This document shows positions 16,810 to 26,319 of a stretch of DNA of 64,000 bases, one piece after another. Location of the stretch: contig JAZKJF010000005.1 of assembly GCA_040384465.1 (NCBI GenBank), forward strand, positions 1-64,000, written 5' to 3'. The notes under the pieces were generated by a model. The model was not told where the DNA came from. It searched no databases and saw only the letters and a program-made list of their open reading frames with translations. The stretch's first letter is position 1; the number at the start of each line of letters is the position of its first letter. The position numbers and the translations under genes were made by a program. Source of the DNA: UBA5078 sp040384465 (GTDB lineage: Bacteria; Pseudomonadota; Gammaproteobacteria; Pseudomonadales; Pseudohongiellaceae).

Positions 16810-17255
16810 GAGTCACGCTCAAAGAGGCTCAGGTACAGCATGGGCCAGAGTCCGACGTGAACCATGACGTCTGCTGTATTGAAGATGTAGTGCCAGTAGG
16901 GAATATGCTGAACGTTGATGAAATCCACCACGCTGCCATAGATCAGCCGGTCGAGAATATTGCTGCCTCCACCGCCGGCGATGAAACCGAAACACACGTA
17001 TTCATAGTATTTGACGCCGGGATTGCGCAGCAGATAAACGATCAACCCGCCGATAAGCGCAACACTGAACAGAGCGAACAACCAGCCTCTGCCTTGGAAC
17101 ATGCCGAACACGCCCCCCATATTGCGAATATGGGTCAAATGAACGAGAGGTGTCCATTCCACGGTAGTACCCAGTGGAATCATGCTGTTGACCAGATAAC
17201 TACCGATTTGCGAGATGAGCATCACTGTCAGTGCTATGGCACTGAACATAAACAT
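16785..17255 (-). CDS. lspA: Signal peptidase II (lipoprotein signal peptidase), orphan copy
   Basis: Inner-membrane aspartyl protease that removes the signal peptide of prolipoproteins. It has 156 residues from MFMFSAIALTVM and four predicted membrane segments. The two catalytic aspartates are in SNILDRLIYGSVVDF and FNTADVMVHVG. The first motif has SN where most LspA have GN. I chose the ATG at 17255; an in-frame extension to 17366 adds a hydrophilic segment unlike the family. It stands alone, not beside ileS or ribF, and its 3' end overlaps the convergent aminotransferase. It may be a second copy. Confidence 0.85.
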   Translation of the reverse strand: MFMFSAIALTVMLISQIGSYLVNSMIPLGTTVEWTPLVHLTHIRNMGGVFGMFQGRGWLFALFSVALIGGLIVYLLRNPGVKYYEYVCFGFIAGGGGSNILDRLIYGSVVDFINVQHIPYWHYIFNTADVMVHVGLWPMLYLSLFERDSQQSTEAS

Positions 17256-17439
17256 GGGTCGGGTTCTTGATCGAGACACTTTGCTACCTGTGACGTTGCC
17301 GGAAGAGCGGGCCGTAAGGATAGCACAGGGGCCGGGTTCAATCTTACAAGAGGTTTCTTTGCGCAAGACAGACGTTCAGCACTTTCAGAAGAAACCAGGT
17401 CGTCATAGCAAGAGCCGCTACAGGCGCAGGCTTGTCGTG

Positions 17440-17658
17440 ATGTCCTACCGATTCCTGAAGCAAGGGAAGCGCTATTTGCCTCCTGTGCTCCGAGGGTTGC
17501 TGGGGCTGGTGTTGATAGCGGGAGGCATGCTGGGGTTTCTGCCGGTGCTGGGATTCTGGATGATTCCTCTCGGTGTTGCGTTGCTCGCGACGGATATCCC
17601 GCCCTTGCGGCGCTGGCTGGTCAAGAAGCTCAACCACTACCGGCGTGATCATCTCTGA
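17440..17658 (+). CDS. Small membrane protein of unknown function
   Basis: 72 residues from the ATG at 17440. A basic N terminus (MSYRFLKQGKRYLPP) is followed by a hydrophobic stretch of about 30 residues (GLLGLVLIAGGMLGFLPVLG, then FWMIPLGVALLATD), probably a membrane hairpin, and a basic C-terminal tail. It resembles short proteobacterial membrane proteins with an LPVLGFWM(I/L)PLG core, for which no function is known. An in-frame extension upstream to 17215 overlaps lspA and looks non-coding. Confidence 0.6.
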   Translation: MSYRFLKQGKRYLPPVLRGLLGLVLIAGGMLGFLPVLGFWMIPLGVALLATDIPPLRRWLVKKLNHYRRDHL

Positions 17659-17697
17659 TCACACCAGTAATGTGAGAGTTAGAGCGGGTGGGACGTC

Positions 17698-18504
17698 TTA
17701 ATCGATTTCAGCAAACAGTGCGCGCAGTCTTGCGGCATTCTTGCCAATGTCGCTGCCACCGACACGGGACTTGGAGCGAGCATTCAGGACCGTGCCATTC
17801 GGGGTCTCATTGATCAGCACGATCACGTCGTCCTTGAAGCGGAACCAGAAGGTCGTGTCAGTCGCTTCAATGCGCCCGTCCGCCAGATTCTGATCGACCA
17901 GCTCCCAGCCAAGCGTGTCCACTGCAGTGAGGACACGATTGAAAATCTCTTCTTTGGACTCTGTGAAAACCTGCGGAACGATCTCCGGATAGGCTTCCCG
18001 TTGGGCGGCCGCCATCGTGGTGGCATCCCAATTGGCCTGGTCGCCATAGATCACCGAGTTGGGCGCGTTTGCGCGCAGGGGAGCGACAGCCACAAATTGC
18101 GGCGGGTTGACAGTGTCTGTCGTGATGTCGTGGATGGGAGGTGTCCCTTCCGGAGCGCGGTAGGTCTCAGGAACGATGTAGGCCAGCGCGGCTGCAACGG
18201 TGCCAATCGCGGCAAACGTGGCCAGTCGTTTGGCACTGGCGGGGACGATGCGACGTGCCGCCACGAACACCCCGATGGTCAGCGCCAACGAGATCCATGC
18301 CACCCAATCTGCACTGGCGTTCACGGTCCTCAGCATGTTGAATCCTGTCCGGAAATCCCACATGCCGAACCATACGCCAAGAGAGGCAAACAAGGCGTAG
18401 GCTCCAAGACCCAGGCCGGCGACCAAGATCAGAAATGCGACAGTAGTCACTGCCTTGCGGCCCATAGAGCTGCCGGTGGGTTGATTGTCGGAAGTTGCGT
18501 TCAT
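17698..18504 (-). CDS. DUF1499 family membrane protein
   Basis: 268 residues. Three or four hydrophobic segments span roughly residues 18-40, 65-85 and 92-112. A soluble C-terminal DUF1499 domain (about 150-265) has the hallmark RIEATDTTFWFRFKDDVIV and ARSKSRVGGSDIGKNAARLR. DUF1499 proteins have no established function. The gene stands alone between a convergent small membrane protein and the phosphatase. Confidence 0.85.
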   Translation of the reverse strand: MNATSDNQPTGSSMGRKAVTTVAFLILVAGLGLGAYALFASLGVWFGMWDFRTGFNMLRTVNASADWVAWISLALTIGVFVAARRIVPASAKRLATFAAIGTVAAALAYIVPETYRAPEGTPPIHDITTDTVNPPQFVAVAPLRANAPNSVIYGDQANWDATTMAAAQREAYPEIVPQVFTESKEEIFNRVLTAVDTLGWELVDQNLADGRIEATDTTFWFRFKDDVIVLINETPNGTVLNARSKSRVGGSDIGKNAARLRALFAEID

Positions 18505-18567
18505 TGCGTCATATCCTTTTTGTTGAGTGAGAATCTTGGTGTTGAGGAGACCAGTTGGGGCAATGCC

Positions 18568-19176
18568 TTATTGCAGTGCTCCTGCGTACTGAATGATTTG
18601 CGGGGTAGAGCCCTGCTTTGTGTCTATCTCGATAATACTGTGCGAACAATTGTGCATCTCCGGCGGCTCCCATAAATGCTCCAGTGGGCGTCCTTCCAGC
18701 TGGCAGAGGATCGACTTAATCAGCACTCCATGGCTGACGACAGCTACGTCCTCGCCAGCTGCTTCCTGCCTGATGCGTTGAACCTCGGCGAGGCCGCGCG
18801 CCTGTACCTGAGCGAAAGTCTCCGCTCCTGTCAGCGTGAAGCGATGTGGGAAGTGCCAGAAATCCTTGAAGCTTTCCGGATACTTTTCCTTCGTCTCGGT
18901 TTGCAGAAATCCTTCCCAAGGTCCCAGGAAAATCTCCCGCAGCTCGTCTCGATACTCGATCTCGATATTCTTGTCTTCGAAGAGTAGAGCGGCTGTTTCG
19001 CGGGTACGGACACTGCTGCTGCAATACACCTTGCTGATCTCAAAATGCTGGAGGATTGGCCGCAGTGCGCTGGCCTGCTGGCGACCTTCATCGTTCAACG
19101 TCGACTCACTCTGCCCTTGTATCCGTCGCTCTTTGTTCCAATGGGTCTGTCCATGACGGATCAGGTGTATTCTCAC
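18568..19176 (-). CDS. Histidine phosphatase family protein
   Basis: 202-residue member of the phosphoglycerate mutase-like superfamily. The phosphohistidine motif LIRHGQTHWN is at residues 5-14, and the second catalytic histidine lies in VAVVSHGVLIKS. Members act as broad phosphatases, as alpha-ribazole phosphatase, or as cofactor-dependent mutases; the short length and the lack of mutase-specific inserts favour a phosphatase. It lies 38 nt downstream of glpK on the same strand and may be co-transcribed. Confidence 0.85.
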   Translation of the reverse strand: MRIHLIRHGQTHWNKERRIQGQSESTLNDEGRQQASALRPILQHFEISKVYCSSSVRTRETAALLFEDKNIEIEYRDELREIFLGPWEGFLQTETKEKYPESFKDFWHFPHRFTLTGAETFAQVQARGLAEVQRIRQEAAGEDVAVVSHGVLIKSILCQLEGRPLEHLWEPPEMHNCSHSIIEIDTKQGSTPQIIQYAGALQ

Positions 19177-19214
19177 AACGCGGGCTCCCGATTGGTGCTG
19201 CTGTTATCGGCGGC

Positions 19215-20717
19215 TCAGCATACCAGCTTACTGCGTGTTCTGTTCACAGCATCCTGCCACAGTGCGTAACGCTCTTCCCGCCAGGCATCGTCTTTTTGCG
19301 GTGCGAAGGATTTGTCCAGCTGCCACTGGCGGGCGATCGTTTCCAGCGAGTCGTACACTCCACACTGCAAACCTGCGAGACTGGCTACACCCAGCGCCGT
19401 AGTCTCGGTGACTCGTGGTCGGTCCACGCGACAATCGAGCAGGTCCGCCAGGTTTTGCAGAACAAAATCATTGCGGGCCATGCCGCCGTCGACACGCAGA
19501 GTGTCGGGTCGCACGCCATCGGCCTCCATGGCTTTCTGCAGATCGCGCGTCTGATAACACACGGACAACAACGCGGCGGTGACCAGCTCCTTGATACCCG
19601 TATCCCTCGTCAGCCCGAAGATGGCGCCACGCGCATCGGCATCCCAGTAAGGTGCCCCAAGCCCGGTGAAGGCGGGCACAAACATCACGTGCATGTTGCG
19701 ATCTGTCTGCTGTGCCAGTTCTTCAGTTTCGGCGGCATCTTTGAATAGTCGCAAACCATCCCGCAACCATTGCATGGTGGCGCCAGCCATGAAGATACTG
19801 CCCTCCAGTGCGTAGGTCACTTTGCCGTTGAGCCGATAAGCAATGGTGGTCAGCAGGCGATTCTCTGATTGCAGGGCTTTGTCCCCTGTATTGAGCAGCA
19901 GGAAGCAGCCCGTGCCGTAAGTGCTTTTGGCCATTCCCGGCTCAAAGCAACATTGTCCGAAGGCAGCCGCCTGTTGATCTCCAGCGATACCAGTAATAGG
20001 AATGGCAGCTCCCAGCACACTTGGGTCGCTCACACCAAAATCGGCAGCGCTGTCGAGGACAGTGGGCAGGAGCGATGCAGGAATGTTGAACAAAGCCAGC
20101 AATTCGTCATCCCAGCTTTGCGTATGAATGTTGAAGAGTAGCGTGCGGGAGGCATTGGTGGCGTCGGTGCAGTGGCTCTTGCCTCCTGTCAGTCGCCACA
20201 GGAGAAAGCTGTCGACTGTGCCGAAAGCCAGTTCTCCCGCCGCAGCGGCAGTTTGTGCTCCAGGTACGTGGTCCAGTATCCAGCGGATTTTACTGGCCGA
20301 GAAGTAAGGGTCGAGTAACAACCCTGTCTTGGTTTGAATGATGTCACTGCGTCCCTCGCGTTGCAGCAGGTCACCCACGTCGTGACACCAGGAGGCCGTG
20401 CGCCGGTCTTGCCAGACAATGGCCGGGTATATCGGTTGCCCGGAACGACGATTCCACAGCAGTGTCGTTTCGCGTTGATTAGTTATGCCGATGGCACGAA
20501 TGTCGTGAGGCTGCAGTTTTGCTTCCTGCAAGGCAATCCGGTAACTGCGCAGGGAGGTCTGCCACAGATCTTCCGGAGCATGTTCGACCCAACCGTCATT
20601 CGGAAAGTGCTGAGGGAATTCTTCCTGACCTGCACCCACGCGGTGCCCCGCCGCATCAAAGATAATCGCGCGGCTGCTGGTGGTGCCCTGATCGAAGGCG
20701 AGCAGGTAATCGGTCAT
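19215..20717 (-). CDS. glpK: Glycerol kinase
   Basis: Phosphorylates glycerol to glycerol-3-phosphate in the cytoplasm. It has 500 residues. The FGGY-kinase N-terminal motif AFDQGTTSSRAIIFD, the substrate region NQRETT and WQDRR, and the C-terminal signature VDGGMARNDFVLQNLADLL are present. It is divergent from glpD with an 87-bp shared region. No glpF facilitator or glpR repressor lies in the window. Confidence 0.96.
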   Translation of the reverse strand: MTDYLLAFDQGTTSSRAIIFDAAGHRVGAGQEEFPQHFPNDGWVEHAPEDLWQTSLRSYRIALQEAKLQPHDIRAIGITNQRETTLLWNRRSGQPIYPAIVWQDRRTASWCHDVGDLLQREGRSDIIQTKTGLLLDPYFSASKIRWILDHVPGAQTAAAAGELAFGTVDSFLLWRLTGGKSHCTDATNASRTLLFNIHTQSWDDELLALFNIPASLLPTVLDSAADFGVSDPSVLGAAIPITGIAGDQQAAAFGQCCFEPGMAKSTYGTGCFLLLNTGDKALQSENRLLTTIAYRLNGKVTYALEGSIFMAGATMQWLRDGLRLFKDAAETEELAQQTDRNMHVMFVPAFTGLGAPYWDADARGAIFGLTRDTGIKELVTAALLSVCYQTRDLQKAMEADGVRPDTLRVDGGMARNDFVLQNLADLLDCRVDRPRVTETTALGVASLAGLQCGVYDSLETIARQWQLDKSFAPQKDDAWREERYALWQDAVNRTRSKLVC

Positions 20718-20804
20718 GGTTTGAAGTCCGTGCTTGTAGTTGTTATATGGCTTTGGGGCCGTTTAGATCATGCAGGCTTAGCCAAGGCAGGCTATATTAC
20801 CCCT

Positions 20805-22289
20805 ATGAGTGAAAAATCCACAATTCATGATCTGCTGGTGATCGGCGGAGGCATCAATGGCTGCGGCATCGCCGCCGATGCGGCCGGGCGCGGACTCGAC
20901 GTAGTGCTTTGCGAGATGGGAGACCTGGCGTCCGCTACCTCGTCTGCCAGCACGAAACTGATTCATGGTGGCCTGCGCTATCTGGAGCAGTACGAGTTCA
21001 GGCTTGTCAGAGAAGCATTGGCCGAGCGTGAGGTATTGCTACACAATGCTCCGCACATCATCACTCCGATGCGCTTCCAATTGCCGCACAGACCGCATTT
21101 GCGCCCACGCTGGATGATTCGCGCTGGCCTGTTTCTGTATGACTACCTCAGTCAACGTGTGACGCTGCCAGCATCGCGGGGCATGCGCTTCGGTCTCGAC
21201 AGTCCCTTGCTGCCGGAATTTAAGTACGGCTTCGAATATTCGGATGCCTGGGTAGATGATGCGCGTCTCGTGGTGTTGGTGGCCATGCAAGCGCGCGAGC
21301 ACGCTGCGCAGATCATGGTGCATACCCGGTGTGTCAAAGCTGCCGCCGCAGAGGGACTCTGGACAGTGACTCTGCAAGATCAGCGCACAGGACTGCTGCG
21401 ACAGATGAGAGCGCGCTCGCTAGTCAATGCCAGTGGTCCTTGGGTGGGCGAGTTATCCGCGAGCTTGCTGCCACAAATTCCTCACCATGCTGTCCGATTG
21501 GTCAAAGGCTGCCATATCATCGTGCCAAGATTGCACGACAAACCCGAAGCGTTCCTGTTGCAGAACAGTGACGGGCGTGTGGTGTTTGTAATTCCCTATC
21601 AGCAGGACTTCAGCCTGATCGGAACGACTGACGAAGATTTCACAGGAGATCCATCGTCGGTCCACATCTCTGCATGGGAGATCGATTACCTGGTGCGTAT
21701 CGTCAACGAGTGTTTCAAAACCAAGATTGCTGCCACCGATGTGGTACATCATTTCGCCGGAGTAAGACCGTTGCTGGCCAGTGGGGAGGAGAATGCCTCC
21801 AAAGTATCGCGCGACTATACGCTGGAGCTGATGGTTGAACCGGCACCGGTACTGACTGTCTATGGGGGAAAGATTACCACTTACCGCTGTCTCGCTGAGC
21901 ATGCCATGGCGAAGCTGATGCCGCTCTTCCCGCAGATGAAAGAAGCTTGGACGGCGACGGCACCGTTGCCGGGTGGCGAGTTCTCTACTCCGGCAACGCT
22001 TATTGCCGAGTTCAAAGGCCTCTGGCCCTGGCTGCCTGAAATGTTGCTGCAGCGCTGGGTGCGAAGTTATGGTGTCAGGACGCGGCAATTGCTGGAAGGT
22101 TGTTCCTGTCTGGCAGCACTGGGCAAGGAGTTTGGCAGTGGTCTGTACGCACGGGAGGTGGACTACTTGCGCCAGTACGAATGGGCCGAAACTGTCGACG
22201 ACATTCTCTGGCGGCGCACGAAGCTGGGGTTGTATTTCAATGACTCACAACGGCAAGCACTGGCCGACTATCTGGTTGGCTCAATCTGA
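20805..22289 (+). CDS. glpD: Aerobic glycerol-3-phosphate dehydrogenase
   Basis: FAD-dependent membrane-associated enzyme oxidising glycerol-3-phosphate to dihydroxyacetone phosphate and passing electrons to quinone. It has 494 residues from the ATG at 20805. The dinucleotide fold VIGGGINGCGIAADAAGRGL is at residues 12-31, and TSSASTKLIHGGLRYLE is typical. The start lies only 6 nt after TATATT (20793-20798), a -10-like hexamer. If that element is used, the mRNA would be nearly leaderless; no good -35 or Shine-Dalgarno is visible. Confidence 0.96.
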   Translation: MSEKSTIHDLLVIGGGINGCGIAADAAGRGLDVVLCEMGDLASATSSASTKLIHGGLRYLEQYEFRLVREALAEREVLLHNAPHIITPMRFQLPHRPHLRPRWMIRAGLFLYDYLSQRVTLPASRGMRFGLDSPLLPEFKYGFEYSDAWVDDARLVVLVAMQAREHAAQIMVHTRCVKAAAAEGLWTVTLQDQRTGLLRQMRARSLVNASGPWVGELSASLLPQIPHHAVRLVKGCHIIVPRLHDKPEAFLLQNSDGRVVFVIPYQQDFSLIGTTDEDFTGDPSSVHISAWEIDYLVRIVNECFKTKIAATDVVHHFAGVRPLLASGEENASKVSRDYTLELMVEPAPVLTVYGGKITTYRCLAEHAMAKLMPLFPQMKEAWTATAPLPGGEFSTPATLIAEFKGLWPWLPEMLLQRWVRSYGVRTRQLLEGCSCLAALGKEFGSGLYAREVDYLRQYEWAETVDDILWRRTKLGLYFNDSQRQALADYLVGSI

Positions 22290-22324
22290 GTCGCTCGTCT
22301 ATGGCGCAGGTCTATACCGTCCGT

Positions 22325-23659
22325 TTATACAGCGCGTCGCTTGCTGGCATACATGGCTTCGTCGGCGTGCCGCAATAACTCAGTCGCGTCGTCACCATCT
22401 TCCGGGTAAACCGCAACGCCAATACTCGGTCTGACTTGCAGTTGCTGGCCATTCAACTCAAAGGGAAAGGCCAGTGCGGCATTGATCTTGCGGGCAACAT
22501 GCATGGCATGAGAAGGCAGGACGATACTGTCGAGCAAGACGACGAATTCGTCACCACCGAAACGCGCGATGGTGTCGGACTCGCGGATGCAACCACGCAG
22601 ACGTCGCGCTACTTCCTGCAGCAGTTGATCGCCAATGCCATGGCCGTAGGCATCGTTGACGTCTTTGAAGTTGTCCAGATCGATGTAGAGCACCGCAAAG
22701 CGTGCGTGTTCGCGACGGACTCTGGCCATGATGCTCTGCAGGCGGTCCTGGAATAGCGCGCGGTTGGCCAGCCCGGTGAGGGCATCGTGGCCAGCGGCGT
22801 ACAATAGACGGGCATGCAACTGTTTGCGCAGAATCGCAGAGGCCACCTGCGTGGACACAAATTGCAATAGCTCCTTGTCATCTTCTGTGTAGTGAATGTC
22901 ACCCGAGTAGGTCTGTACGACCAGTGCTCCCATGGTGTGTTGATGGTTCTTCAACGGCACGCCAAGCCAATCGAGGGACTGGGTGCCAAGGACCAGGCGG
23001 GGGTCATCGCGCTCAAGCGTCTCTCCGGTGAGAAGCAACGAGCCTCCACTGCGAATCACCTCTGCACACAAAGCATCGGAATTGAGCGGCAGGGGGTCGG
23101 GGGGCGTGTCATGTTCGTCGATGAAGTAGGGGAAGCTCAGCTCGTCCTTGTCTTGATCGTAGAGCGCAATGAAGAAATTTTCCGCAGGCAATAAATTGGC
23201 GATGGTCTTGTGAGTGAGTCGATAGAGTTCTGGAAGATCATCGGCCGTATGCGCTGCTTCGGAAATTTCATACAACGCTGTCTGCACTGATTCCTTGCGC
23301 TTGCGCTCCGTGATGTCATGCGCAACAGCGATGCGAACCTGATCCACATCGGACCAGCGTGCAGACCAGCGCACATGAGCGATTCGACCGTCCTTACGGA
23401 TATAGCGGTTCTCGAAACCGTTCATAGGCTGACCGGCGGTAATTTGCCCGGCCATGGCTTCGGTGCGTTCGCGATCTGCCGGATGGACCATCTCAAGCAT
23501 TGGTTTGCCAATCATCTCGTCGACGCTGTAGCCGAAAATGTGGTTGCACGCTGCGCTCAGGTACACGAATCGACCGTCCGCATCGACGATGCAGACAGCG
23601 TCCATCAGCAGGTCCATCAGATCGGACAAAGGTTTGAATTTACTGGCTGGCATGGTCAC
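22325..23659 (-). CDS. PAS-GAF-GGDEF diguanylate cyclase
   Basis: Predicted cytoplasmic c-di-GMP synthase of 444 residues. It has an N-terminal PAS domain (about 10-125, ending in AVAHDITERK), a GAF domain (about 135-285) and a GGDEF domain (about 290-440). The active site GGDEF is intact. An RxxD inhibitory site (RESD) lies five residues before it, so product inhibition is expected. The start is GTG at 23659, overlapping the stop of the upstream caspase-like gene by 4 nt, or ATG at 23653. Either way the two genes form an operon. Confidence 0.93.
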   Translation of the reverse strand: MTMPASKFKPLSDLMDLLMDAVCIVDADGRFVYLSAACNHIFGYSVDEMIGKPMLEMVHPADRERTEAMAGQITAGQPMNGFENRYIRKDGRIAHVRWSARWSDVDQVRIAVAHDITERKRKESVQTALYEISEAAHTADDLPELYRLTHKTIANLLPAENFFIALYDQDKDELSFPYFIDEHDTPPDPLPLNSDALCAEVIRSGGSLLLTGETLERDDPRLVLGTQSLDWLGVPLKNHQHTMGALVVQTYSGDIHYTEDDKELLQFVSTQVASAILRKQLHARLLYAAGHDALTGLANRALFQDRLQSIMARVRREHARFAVLYIDLDNFKDVNDAYGHGIGDQLLQEVARRLRGCIRESDTIARFGGDEFVVLLDSIVLPSHAMHVARKINAALAFPFELNGQQLQVRPSIGVAVYPEDGDDATELLRHADEAMYASKRRAV

Positions 23660-26082
23660 CGGTGATTGAAAAGGATGTTGTAGGGGCCGACACCGCCCCG
23701 GTCGACGACCAGGTGCTGGTAGCCGGACTGAGGTCCGCCGGTGCTGACGTATTGATCGACACTGGCAGACTTGACGTCGACACGGAAGCGATTGTGAAGA
23801 TATTCACTCAATTCGAGTGCGGTGAGTTCACCGTTCTCATCAAAGTCGGCATAACCTTCCAATGCTTCCTCAAAGAATACGGACAGATAACCGCCTGCTC
23901 TGAATTTTGCGGCGACCTGTGAGGTCACGTCTTCCTCGGAGGAGAACAAGCCCATGCGGCCGGGGCGTGAGATGAAGTCCTTCGCGAAACCACCGCTGAA
24001 ACAGGAATCGAGTACGAGAAGCGTGGTCCCGGCGGCGACATTGCTGAACAGGCCATTCAGTTCGTCGTCGAGAACTTCGCCATCATACAGCACGATGCTT
24101 TCGTCGAGGCCATCGGGGTCAGCGTTGTCCGGGCCACCGGAGCGATCTGAGCGGCTGCCGTGTCCAGAGTAGAACAGCACAAAGGTATCTTCTGGATCGA
24201 TCTGAGCAGCGAACCTGTCGATGGCCGCGCGCAGATTCCCCACCGTAGCCTGATCATTGAGCAGCGTAATGGCATTGTCCGGGCTCATCCCGGCGCCGTT
24301 GATCAGCGCATCCCGAGCCCGGGTCGCATCCTGGTCGGTGTAGCTGAGGTCGGAGTCGGTGCCCGGATAGTCACTGATACCAGCGAAAATCCCGTAGATC
24401 TGCCCTCCAGAGGTATTCTCGACAATGACGCGGCTGCTCTGTGGACTCGCGCTGAGTTCGTAGTCACCCATACTGCCGGCAGAATAAGAAGTCACGACCA
24501 CACGATATCGACCGCTTTCCTGCAGAGTCAGTTCAATGGCCGACAAATTGACGTCGCCTTCGAAGTCATCGTTGTCGATTGATTCACCGCTGGGAGTGAT
24601 CAAGCGCAGGTAGGTGTCGAAGTCCTGTGAACTGAGGTCGAGCCGCACTGTATCACCAGCACTGCCCTGAAAAGCATAGGTGTCTTCGTACATACCGTCA
24701 TCGTTGAGCAGATCATCGCTCTCCAGATCGCCGCTGGCAGTCTCGCCGATGCTGAGTGCTGCCACATCGCGTTCGACACTCGTCTCACTTGCTGTCTCCT
24801 GATTCATGGCAAGCTCATACTCACCGCCGACTCTGGTGCCATAAGAGGTGACCATGACACGATAGGTCCCTACTTCGCTGAGATCACTCTCAATGAAGCT
24901 GCGGCTGGTGGTATCCGTATCGTCGTTCTCAACTCGCTCGCCCGTGGGCGACTGCAGAATCAAAAAAGTATCGAAGTTGTCGGAGCGCAGATCGAGGGTC
25001 AAGGTCTGCCCGGGTCGGCCTTCGATTTCATAGACGTCGACATATTCGCCACTGTCGAGAGTCTCATCACCGGCCACCAGAGCGCCGCTCTCGGTGCGGG
25101 CGCCAGTGGTGCTGTCGGTGTTGCCGCTGCCGTCGACATTGACAGACATTTCGTAATCACCCGTCTCGTCGGCCATGAAGCTGGAGACTGTGACCGAATA
25201 GGTGCCTGATTCACTCAAGGGTAGGGAAAGCAGGGAGCGTTCCGTGCTGCCGTCATAGTCATCGTTGGTCAAGCGCTCGCCGCTGGGGGTTTCCACGACT
25301 AGATAGGTGTCGAAATCGTCAGAGCGCAGATCGATGATTGCCTGCTGCCCACTCTCTGCCGTGAAGGTAAAATTGTCGGCAAATCCGTATCCGGGCAGCG
25401 TGGCATCGCCGTCTTCGAGAGTGCCGGTATTGCTCAGTGCTCCGGTCCCATCCTCACCGAGCAGATCAGAAAGTTCGGCAACCAGCTGGTCAAATTCTTC
25501 CTCGTCGGCAGTCGGGCTGCCGGTACCGATGTCCATCGTCAGCCACTGATCATCATCCTGTTCCGTGATGACCAGTCGGGCATCTGCTCCGCTATCGTCA
25601 CTGCTGTAGGTGCCAATCCAGACATCGTACTGGCCAGACTGGGGTTTACTGAACAGCACGCCGGGATTGGAGGAGTCCAGCGAATTCGAGTCATCGTTGC
25701 AATACCAGCTGCCATTGGGCGCATTGATGATCAGCGTAGTGTCGACATCTGCCGACACAAAGAAGCCTAGCGGATAATCTGTGGGAGAATAGGTCAGGCG
25801 GTAGTCGGGCTGGCTCTCGGCAATATAGCCTGTGCAGCTTTCACCGTTGTCATCCGCCTCATCATTGCCACCTGCCTGCACGTCGATCACAAAAGGGTCC
25901 GGGCTGAACCCGCCATCAAGACTTCCGGCGCCATACAGAGGATCGCCCCCCACATTCTGGGCAGTCACCTGCGACGCCAAAACAAGGAGCAATGCTGCGT
26001 GAAGGGACGGGTTGAGCAAAAGGCGGTGTTGGCGGTGGGAAGACGCACGGCGCTGACCGAGCTGGGCAGAGTTAGCTTTCAT
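23656..26082 (-). CDS. Secreted caspase-like (C14) protease with PPC repeats
   Basis: 808 residues from the ATG at 26082; an in-frame extension to 26190 precedes the signal peptide and was not used. A signal peptide (1-42, ending SQVTAQ) is followed by a divergent beta domain (about 70-175), then three pre-peptidase C-terminal (PPC) repeats (about 215-315, 330-428, 448-548). Each repeat contains a DLRS/DLSS-x-DFDT(Y/F)L motif and a P(S/T)GE motif. A caspase-fold domain (about 560-770) has the catalytic pair H641 (YSGHGS) and C694 (LDSCFSGG). Near its end, residues 746-757 form a canonical EF-hand loop (DFDENGELTALE). It is expected in the periplasm or secreted; substrate unknown. It is translationally coupled to the downstream cyclase. 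Confidence 0.88.
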   Translation of the reverse strand: MKANSAQLGQRRASSHRQHRLLLNPSLHAALLLVLASQVTAQNVGGDPLYGAGSLDGGFSPDPFVIDVQAGGNDEADDNGESCTGYIAESQPDYRLTYSPTDYPLGFFVSADVDTTLIINAPNGSWYCNDDSNSLDSSNPGVLFSKPQSGQYDVWIGTYSSDDSGADARLVITEQDDDQWLTMDIGTGSPTADEEEFDQLVAELSDLLGEDGTGALSNTGTLEDGDATLPGYGFADNFTFTAESGQQAIIDLRSDDFDTYLVVETPSGERLTNDDYDGSTERSLLSLPLSESGTYSVTVSSFMADETGDYEMSVNVDGSGNTDSTTGARTESGALVAGDETLDSGEYVDVYEIEGRPGQTLTLDLRSDNFDTFLILQSPTGERVENDDTDTTSRSFIESDLSEVGTYRVMVTSYGTRVGGEYELAMNQETASETSVERDVAALSIGETASGDLESDDLLNDDGMYEDTYAFQGSAGDTVRLDLSSQDFDTYLRLITPSGESIDNDDFEGDVNLSAIELTLQESGRYRVVVTSYSAGSMGDYELSASPQSSRVIVENTSGGQIYGIFAGISDYPGTDSDLSYTDQDATRARDALINGAGMSPDNAITLLNDQATVGNLRAAIDRFAAQIDPEDTFVLFYSGHGSRSDRSGGPDNADPDGLDESIVLYDGEVLDDELNGLFSNVAAGTTLLVLDSCFSGGFAKDFISRPGRMGLFSSEEDVTSQVAAKFRAGGYLSVFFEEALEGYADFDENGELTALELSEYLHNRFRVDVKSASVDQYVSTGGPQSGYQHLVVDRGGVGPYNILFNHR

Positions 26083-26319
26083 GTTGTGAGTACCAGAGCG
26101 ACCTTTGTTCCAAGGATGGCGGCAGCACTTGTCACGTATTGATGCCGTGACCAGCATTGCCAGCTCAGCCCGAAGGTTAGCCGAACTCATGCAGCAAGTC
26201 TATTTGCATCAGTGAGTTGTTCGTGTGGACCCCACGCATGGGGGGTAGGTTGGGCTTGCTTTGTAAGTTGCCAACCCTGAGCATATTGCAGTCGCGGTTA
26301 TCTTCGAGAGAATTTTGAA

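Noticed and set aside
18001..18675. 224-codon plus-strand open frame across DUF1499 and the phosphatase gene
   Set aside because: It is antisense to two recognisable proteins and bridges their intergenic gap without a start signal.
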